From assembly GCA_002699025.1 (NCBI GenBank), contig PABA01000150.1, positions 1 through 47,219 on the forward strand: DNA of 47,219 nt, given 5' to 3'. The position numbers and the translations under genes are program-made. Below are positions 42,411 to 47,219 of the stretch, one piece after another. The stretch comes from Sandaracinus sp. GTDB lineage: Bacteria; Myxococcota_A; Polyangia; Polyangiales; Houyiibacteriaceae. Each line of letters opens with the position of its first letter. Position 1 is the first letter of the stretch. The notes below the pieces were generated by a model that did not search any database, was not told where the DNA came from, and saw only the letters and a list, made by a program, of their open reading frames with translations.

Positions 42411-43279
42411 TGCGCCGCGCATCCCCGCTCCTGACCGCCCTGATCCTCGCGCTCGCCGTCGCCTGTGGAGGCGACGACGAGGCGTCCGTCGAGGAGGCGC
42501 CCGCGCGCCTGCCCGGCGACGACGAGGTGCTCGCCGAGGTCAACGGCACGCAGGTCACCCGCTACGACCTCGAGAGCACCGTCCGAGAGACCCTCGGCGG
42601 CTTCGCCCTCGACCAGCTCGACGAGGAGTCCCGCGAGCGGGCGCTGCAGAGCGTCGTCAGCGCCCGCGCCATCGCCATGGCACGCGAGGCCGAGCTCTCC
42701 GCCGAGGAGCGCGCCGCCCTCGACCGGAAGGTCGCGCGCTACCGGGAGAAGCTCCTCGTGCAGCAGTACCTCGCCACCCACGCGCCGGCTGACGCGATCA
42801 CCGACGAGATGGTGCGGGAGTACTACGAGTCCCACCCGGAGCGCTTCGCCGGCGCGACCACGCGCCGCTTCGAGATGCTCTTCGCCACCCGGTCGCTGAC
42901 GGACGGAGAGCGCGAGCGCGTCGTCCGTTCCCTGCGGCAGCCGGACCAGCGCGGCGACTGGGCCGCGTGGGCCGCCGAGCTCGCCGCCGAAGGCCTCCCG
43001 ATCGCGCACCGCCGCGCCGACACGCGCACCGCCCGCGTGCTCCCCCAGCGCCTGCGGGAGCTCGCCTCCGACCTCCCGCAGGGTCGCGCCTCTGGCCTCA
43101 CCTTCGTCGATGGCCGCTCCTTCCTCCTCCGCGTCACCGGCGAGACCGCGGGCCGCCCCCGCCCGCTCGCGGACGTGGAGGAGGAGATCCGCGCCGCCCT
43201 CGGCCCGCTGCGCCTTCGCGACTCGGTGCGCGACGTGCGCGCCGAGGTCCTCGAGCGCTCGGACGTCGTCTACCGCTGA
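42410..43279 (+). CDS. SurA/PpiC-like lipoprotein with degenerate isomerase domain
   Basis: 289 aa. The ATG overlaps the TGA of the preceding isomerase gene (TGATG), with GAGGAAGG just upstream. Residues 1-19 are a lipoprotein signal (LALAVAC, Cys19), then an acidic linker. Residues about 40-145 match the N-terminal helical chaperone region of SurA/EpsD-type proteins (VLAEVNGTQVTRYDLES; VREYYESHPERFAG). The following part aligns with a PpiC domain (RRFEMLFATRSLTDGER...FVDGRSFLLRVTGE) but lacks the GGDLGW and FGYH signatures and the first catalytic His. I therefore infer a chaperone or holdase rather than an active isomerase. The paired gene order suggests it works with its neighbour, perhaps as a two-lipid-anchor or inner/outer membrane foldase pair. 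Confidence 0.85.
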   Translation: MRRASPLLTALILALAVACGGDDEASVEEAPARLPGDDEVLAEVNGTQVTRYDLESTVRETLGGFALDQLDEESRERALQSVVSARAIAMAREAELSAEERAALDRKVARYREKLLVQQYLATHAPADAITDEMVREYYESHPERFAGATTRRFEMLFATRSLTDGERERVVRSLRQPDQRGDWAAWAAELAAEGLPIAHRRADTRTARVLPQRLRELASDLPQGRASGLTFVDGRSFLLRVTGETAGRPRPLADVEEEIRAALGPLRLRDSVRDVRAEVLERSDVVYR

Positions 43280-43365
43280 CGCTTCCCGGCTACTCCGCGG
43301 CCGAGCCCTCCACCGCTCCTCTCTTCTCCATCGCTTCACCGTTCTCCTCTCCCGAGCCTCCGGCC
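43280..43365 (+). other. Pyrimidine-rich gap before the Ig-array lipoprotein
   Basis: These 86 bases are mostly C and T (for example CTCCTCTCTTCTCCATCG) and contain no purine-rich Shine-Dalgarno sequence before the ATG at 43366. The frame is open upstream, but the signal peptide fixes the likely start. The composition resembles a Rho-loading or S1-binding tract; no hairpin terminator is visible. Confidence 0.5.
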
Positions 43366-46300
43366 ATGCTCCCCCGACCCCCCACCCGCCTCGCCCTTCG
43401 CCTGCTCCGGCTCGGCCTGCTGAGCAGCGTCTTCGCGTGGGGCTGCGGCGACGAAGCGCCCGAGGCCGGCGAAGTGGCCGCCACCGAGCAGGCCGCGACC
43501 GTCGACGTCGACGAGAGCTACGTGATCGTCGGGCGCCGAAGCGTCCAGCTGGCCGACCGGGTCACCGTCCAGGGCGGCCACGTCGGCGTCTCTTTCGGCG
43601 CCGAGCAGTTCCCGCTCGCCGGCGAGCCCTGCCTCGCCGGCGGCGACCCGAGCGCCTGCTTCTTCGGTGAGGTCGCGCTCGACGTCGGCCGTGACACGGA
43701 AGGGCAGGGCGGCAGCGCCCTCTTCGCCGAGAGCGTCCGCGCCGAGCAGGGCGTGCGCTTCGACGGCGTCCACTATCGGACGAGCCTGGACGCCGCCTCC
43801 GCCATGCTCCCGGAGCAGACCGAGGTCGACGCCCGCTTCTTCCCCCTCTTCCCGCAGCTCCCCGAGGTCCCCACCGCCGAGCCGGGCTCGGACCTCTCGG
43901 GCAAGGGCGGGACGAACGACGTGCCGCGCAACCAGACCGTCTGTTTGCCGGCGGGGCGCCACGGGAGCTTCCGCGTTCAGCGCGGGGCGACCTTGCGCCT
44001 CTCCCCCGCGTGCGGCGGCGGTGGCGCCTACGAGCTCCGCGACGTCCAGGTCGACCGCGACGGCGCCCTCTTCGTGGAGTCCGGCGTCGAGGTGCAGATG
44101 CGCGACTTGCAGATCAGCCGGGGCGGCCGAGCCGGCTTCGCCAAGGTCGAGGTGCACGCTCGCGACGTCCTCGCCGATGCGGGCAGTGAGCTCCTCTTCC
44201 GGGAGGTCGTCTTCCACGCGCGCGGCCTGGGCCTCGGCAAGCAGGCCGTCGCGCGCTTCGAAGGCCCCGGAGAGAGCTCGCTCTTCGTCGTCGCCGACGC
44301 CCTGTTCTTCGACCAGCAGTCCCAGCTCAACGTCGAGAACGCCGCCGGCACCGGCCCCTCACCGGTCGTGCCGGGTCGCGTTCGCATCTTCGTGCTCGGG
44401 TCCGACTCCGGCCCCGCGGCTCCGCGGCACACCGTCGAGATCGGCCCGGCCGCCGCCGTTCGCGCCAACATCATGGCGCTCCCCGCGCCGGACGAGCTGG
44501 GTGGCACCATCACCGTCGGCCCGCAGGCCAGCGTCACCGGCGCGCTCTTCGGCGAGCACGTCTTCGTGGGTAGCCGCGCCACCATCCAGCGCGACAACAC
44601 CCTGGTCGGCGACGGCGCCATCGACCCGGACTACCGGGACGGCGATGTGGACAACGACGGCGCGCCGGACGCGAGCGACATCTGCCTGACCGAGCCGAAC
44701 GCTGGCCAGGAGGACGAAGATGGAGACGGCTTCGGCGACGCCTGCGACGTCTGCCCCGCCGTCGGCAACCCGCTCCAGGAGCCCGCCGCCTGCGCCTCTC
44801 CCGCGGGCTCGTACTGCGGCGACGGCGCGATCGACCCGGCGACCGGTGAGGCCTGCGACGACGGCTACGAGGCCCACGGCCCGGACGCCCCCTGCGACCG
44901 CTTCTGCCAGCTCAACGCTCCGCGCATCGTGGCTTCGCCCGCCGACCAGACGGCCCCCGAGCGCGGCAGCGCCACCTTCTCCATCACCGCCAGCGGCATC
45001 GGCCTCGAGTACCAGTGGCAGCGCGACGGCGCCGATCTCCCGGGCGAGACCGGACCCACGCTCACCGTCGGCCCCCTCGCGCTCCCCGACGACGACGGCG
45101 CGACCTTCCGCTGCGTCGTCACCAACCCCGTCGGCAGCGCCACCTCCGCTGCCGCGACCCTCACGGTCGAGCTCGCGCCGCCGCGCCTCGACGCCTCTCC
45201 CGGCGACGTCACCGCCGTCGAGGGCGAGCCGGCGACCTTCACCGCCGCCTTCGCCGGCACGGACCTGAGCTACCGCTGGGAGCGCGACGGCGCCCCCATC
45301 CCCGGCGCGAACGCAGCGACCTACACCCTGCCCGCGGCGACCCTCGCGGACGACGGCGCCACCTTCCGCGTCGTGGCCGAGAACGCCGCGGGCGCCGTCA
45401 CCTCGATGGCGGCGACCCTCGCGGTCGAGCTCGCGCCGCCGGTCCTGGTCGCCTCGCCCTCGTCCCAGTCGGTGATCGAGGGCCAGCCCATCTCCTTCCA
45501 CGTCGCCGCCGAGGGGAGCCTGCTGACCTACCAGTGGCGCCGCGACGGCGTCCCCATCCCGGGCGAGACCTCGCCGAGCCTCTTCCTCGTCGCGGCGCCG
45601 CGCGCGTGGGACGGCGCGAGCCTCGACGTCGTCGTCTCGAACGCGGCCGGCAGCGTGACCAGCGACCCGGCCACGCTCTCCGTCGCCCTGCGCGCGCCCA
45701 CGATCAGCGCCCCGCCCACCGACCAGACCGTCCAGGAGGGGGAGCCGGCCACCTTCTCCGTGGTCGCCGCGGGCAGCGAGCTCACCTACACCTGGCTCCG
45801 CACCCGCGACGGCGTCGACACGCCGGTCCCGGGCGTGAGTGCCCCCTCGCTCACCCTCCCTGCCGCCACCCTCGAGGAGGACGGCGACCGCTACTCCGTC
45901 GTCGTCGAGAACGCCGCCGGCAGCGTGCGGAGCGCCTTCGCCACCCTGAGCGTCCGCCCGGACGCGCCCGTGCTCCGCGCCGAGCCCGCCGACCTCACCG
46001 TCGACGAGGGCGGCGTGGCCACCTTCGCCGTCTCCGCCGAGGGCGCCCAGCTCACCTACCAGTGGCACCGCGACGGCGTCGCGATCCCGGGCGCGAACGC
46101 GGCCTCCTACACGCTCGAGCCCGTCGCCCTCCCGGACGCCGGCGCGCGCTTCCGTTGCGTCGTCGCGAACGTCACCGGCAGCGTCACGAGCCGGGACGCG
46201 CTCCTGGACGTCCGCCGTCTCCCGCCGCGCGTGCTCACGGCTCCCGTTGACGTGACGACCCTCGAGGGCGAGGACGCCACCTTCACCGTCGTCGCCGAGG

Positions 46301-47219
46301 GGAGCGACCTCTCCTACCAGTGGCTCCAGGACGGCGCGCCCCTCGCCGGCGCCACCGCGGCCACGCTCACGGTCCCGGCCGTGACCCGCGCCCAGGACGG
46401 CGAGCGCTACCGAGTCGAGGTCTCGAACCCGGCCGGTGCCGTGACCAGCGCGGCCGCGACCCTCCGTGTCGAGCTCCGCGCGCCATCCATCCTCGGCGAG
46501 CCCGCGGACGTGACCGCGGTCGAGGGCGAGAGCGCGACCTTCGACGTCGTCGCCGCCGGGAGCGAGCTGAGCTACCAGTGGCTCCGCGACGGCGCGCCGA
46601 TCGCCGGCGCGACCGAGCCGAGCCTCACTCTCTCCAGCGTCGCCCGAGCGGACGCGGGCACCTACCGCGTGCGGGTCGCGAACCCGGCTGGCGAAGCGCT
46701 GAGCGCGCCGGCGACGCTCTCGGTGGCCCTCGCGCCGCCCACCCTCGTCCGACAGCCTGCGCCGGTTCGTGTGGTGGAAGGCGAGGAGGCTCGCTTCGAG
46801 GTGGAGGCCGCCGGGAGCGAGCTCTCCTACGCCTGGGACTGCGGCGCGCACGACGCAGGCGGCGCCGCTGGCCCCGTCTACGTCTTCACGGCCCGCTATG
46901 CCGACGACGGCCTGGCCTGTCGGGCGATCGTCTCGAACGACGCGGGCAGCGTGACCTCCGAGGCTGCGCTCCTCACGGTGGACCTCGCGCCGCCGCGGCT
47001 CGTCGCGCCCCCCGCGGACCAAGCCGTCGTCGAGGGAGACACCGCGCGCTTCGAGGTCGACGCCGAGGGCACGCTCCTCAGCTACGCCTGGCGGCGTGAG
47101 GGCTCGCCGACGGTGCTGGGCACGGGGCCGTCGCTCGAGGTGGCGGCGACGCGGGCGCTGGACGGGGCGGTGTACCGGGTGGAGGTGTCGAACGGCGCGG
47201 GGGCGGTGAGCGCGAGCGC
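43366..47219 (+). CDS. Ig-array lipoprotein with solenoid-like region and TSP3 repeats, 3' end missing
   Basis: The frame is open from ATG 43366 to the window edge (1284 codons seen; no stop). The first 27 residues form a lipoprotein signal (LLSSVFAWGC, Cys27; Trp at -2 is unusual). Residues about 40-425 are beta-rich with short repeated strands and end in ITVGPQASVTGALFGEHVFVG, similar to solenoid caps of bacterial surface polymers; I do not name a family. Residues 426-470 carry TSP3 repeats (DVDNDGAPDASDIC, DEDGDGFGDACDVCP), then a Myxococcus-type cysteine-rich repeat to about 517. From about 518 onward are Ig-like repeats of about 86 aa, eight complete and a ninth cut by the edge. It probably projects from the cell surface, and it shares TSP3 and Cys-rich modules with the giant protein, suggesting a related role. 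Repeats may continue well past the edge. Confidence 0.9.
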   Translation, partial: MLPRPPTRLALRLLRLGLLSSVFAWGCGDEAPEAGEVAATEQAATVDVDESYVIVGRRSVQLADRVTVQGGHVGVSFGAEQFPLAGEPCLAGGDPSACFFGEVALDVGRDTEGQGGSALFAESVRAEQGVRFDGVHYRTSLDAASAMLPEQTEVDARFFPLFPQLPEVPTAEPGSDLSGKGGTNDVPRNQTVCLPAGRHGSFRVQRGATLRLSPACGGGGAYELRDVQVDRDGALFVESGVEVQMRDLQISRGGRAGFAKVEVHARDVLADAGSELLFREVVFHARGLGLGKQAVARFEGPGESSLFVVADALFFDQQSQLNVENAAGTGPSPVVPGRVRIFVLGSDSGPAAPRHTVEIGPAAAVRANIMALPAPDELGGTITVGPQASVTGALFGEHVFVGSRATIQRDNTLVGDGAIDPDYRDGDVDNDGAPDASDICLTEPNAGQEDEDGDGFGDACDVCPAVGNPLQEPAACASPAGSYCGDGAIDPATGEACDDGYEAHGPDAPCDRFCQLNAPRIVASPADQTAPERGSATFSITASGIGLEYQWQRDGADLPGETGPTLTVGPLALPDDDGATFRCVVTNPVGSATSAAATLTVELAPPRLDASPGDVTAVEGEPATFTAAFAGTDLSYRWERDGAPIPGANAATYTLPAATLADDGATFRVVAENAAGAVTSMAATLAVELAPPVLVASPSSQSVIEGQPISFHVAAEGSLLTYQWRRDGVPIPGETSPSLFLVAAPRAWDGASLDVVVSNAAGSVTSDPATLSVALRAPTISAPPTDQTVQEGEPATFSVVAAGSELTYTWLRTRDGVDTPVPGVSAPSLTLPAATLEEDGDRYSVVVENAAGSVRSAFATLSVRPDAPVLRAEPADLTVDEGGVATFAVSAEGAQLTYQWHRDGVAIPGANAASYTLEPVALPDAGARFRCVVANVTGSVTSRDALLDVRRLPPRVLTAPVDVTTLEGEDATFTVVAEGSDLSYQWLQDGAPLAGATAATLTVPAVTRAQDGERYRVEVSNPAGAVTSAAATLRVELRAPSILGEPADVTAVEGESATFDVVAAGSELSYQWLRDGAPIAGATEPSLTLSSVARADAGTYRVRVANPAGEALSAPATLSVALAPPTLVRQPAPVRVVEGEEARFEVEAAGSELSYAWDCGAHDAGGAAGPVYVFTARYADDGLACRAIVSNDAGSVTSEAALLTVDLAPPRLVAPPADQAVVEGDTARFEVDAEGTLLSYAWRREGSPTVLGTGPSLEVAATRALDGAVYRVEVSNGAGAVSAS
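44641..44916 (+). repeat. TSP3 and Myxococcus-type cysteine-rich repeats in the Ig-array lipoprotein
   Basis: Residues 426-470 have two DxDxDG calcium loops, each followed by a Cys as in canonical TSP3 repeats (ASDIC; ACDVCP). Residues about 483-517 follow with YCGDGAIDPATGEACDDGY and CDRFCQ, a Myxococcus-type cysteine-rich repeat. The same two elements occur together in the giant protein (38,355-38,955), where they also separate a large N-terminal part from a C-terminal repeat array. Confidence 0.88.
44917..47219 (+). repeat. Tandem Ig-like repeats, about 258 bp each (eight complete plus one partial)
   Basis: Repeat starts (the [AP]P dipeptide) are at 44917, 45178, 45436, 45694, 45964, 46222, 46480, 46735 and 46990. 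Spacings are 261, 258, 258, 270, 258, 258, 255 and 255 bp. Each unit follows P-x4-A-P-x-D-x-T-x2-E-G-x2-A-T-F...L-[ST]-Y-x-W-x-R-D-G-x-P-[IL]-x-G...D-G-x-x-[FY]-x-V-x-V-x-N-x-A-G-x-V-T-S. This is the I-set/Ig_3-like bacterial Ig pattern, with the core Trp in every copy and a Cys in some (for example FRCVV in repeats 1 and 5, ACRAIV in 8). The array runs past the window edge. Confidence 0.92.

Noticed and set aside
44359-47022. Minus-strand open frame of 887 codons opposite the Ig-array lipoprotein
   Set aside because: The plus strand has regular Ig repeats and TSP3 motifs here. The minus translation only shows echoes of the repeat period.
44917-47219. Regular repeats as a CRISPR array or DNA satellite
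   Set aside because: The units are coding, about 258 bp, diverged at DNA level and conserved as protein Ig domains, so they are domain repeats.

Overview
This is about 47 kb of very GC-rich DNA (coding lines near 70-75% G+C, strongly G/C-ending codons). It encodes only large exported proteins. The Myxococcus-type cysteine-rich repeat (CGDG...CDDGN...GDGC), thrombospondin type-3 calcium repeats, disulfide-bearing RCC1 repeats and many lipoproteins together point to a Myxococcota genome, probably Polyangia or Sandaracinus-like. That placement is an inference from family content. I see no tRNA, rRNA, insertion sequence, CRISPR array or replication gene.

Left part (1-5716, minus strand): three genes are joined by 4-base stop/start overlaps. 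In transcription order they are a 400-aa lipoprotein of unknown function, a 1459-aa lipoprotein with a HEYGH zinc-metalloprotease motif plus FN3-like and beta-helix parts, and the first 47 codons of a signal-peptide protein that leaves the window at its left edge. The last one is supported by its overlap and signal peptide although only its start is visible.

Middle: a 661-bp relatively AT-rich divergent region (5717-6377) holds a perfect TATAAT and a 10-bp direct repeat. It separates the minus operon from one uninterrupted 34,971-bp gene (6378-41348) encoding an 11,656-residue exported protein. In order this protein carries: a signal peptide; about 20 bacterial Ig-like repeats; a higher-order array of seven roughly 650-aa modules, each [LVIVD-like beta-propeller - Big_5-like - IPT/TIG - IPT/TIG]; further Ig-like blocks and two more propeller-like blocks; TSP3 repeats; cysteine-rich repeats; a short collagen-like GQP run; and two seven-repeat RCC1 propellers whose blades each carry a cysteine pair.

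Right part (41463-47219, plus strand): the giant gene is followed by a membrane-anchored PpiC-type (parvulin) prolyl isomerase, a lipoprotein relative whose isomerase domain looks degenerate, and a lipoprotein with a solenoid-like region, TSP3 and cysteine-rich repeats and at least nine 86-aa Ig-like repeats, which runs off the right edge.

Working interpretation (inference): this is a cell-envelope locus in which a giant surface protein and a second Ig-array lipoprotein are made together with two periplasmic foldases. A divergently transcribed set of surface lipoproteins, including a putative protease, lies next to them. The modular giant protein and its linked foldases are the most unusual feature of the window.
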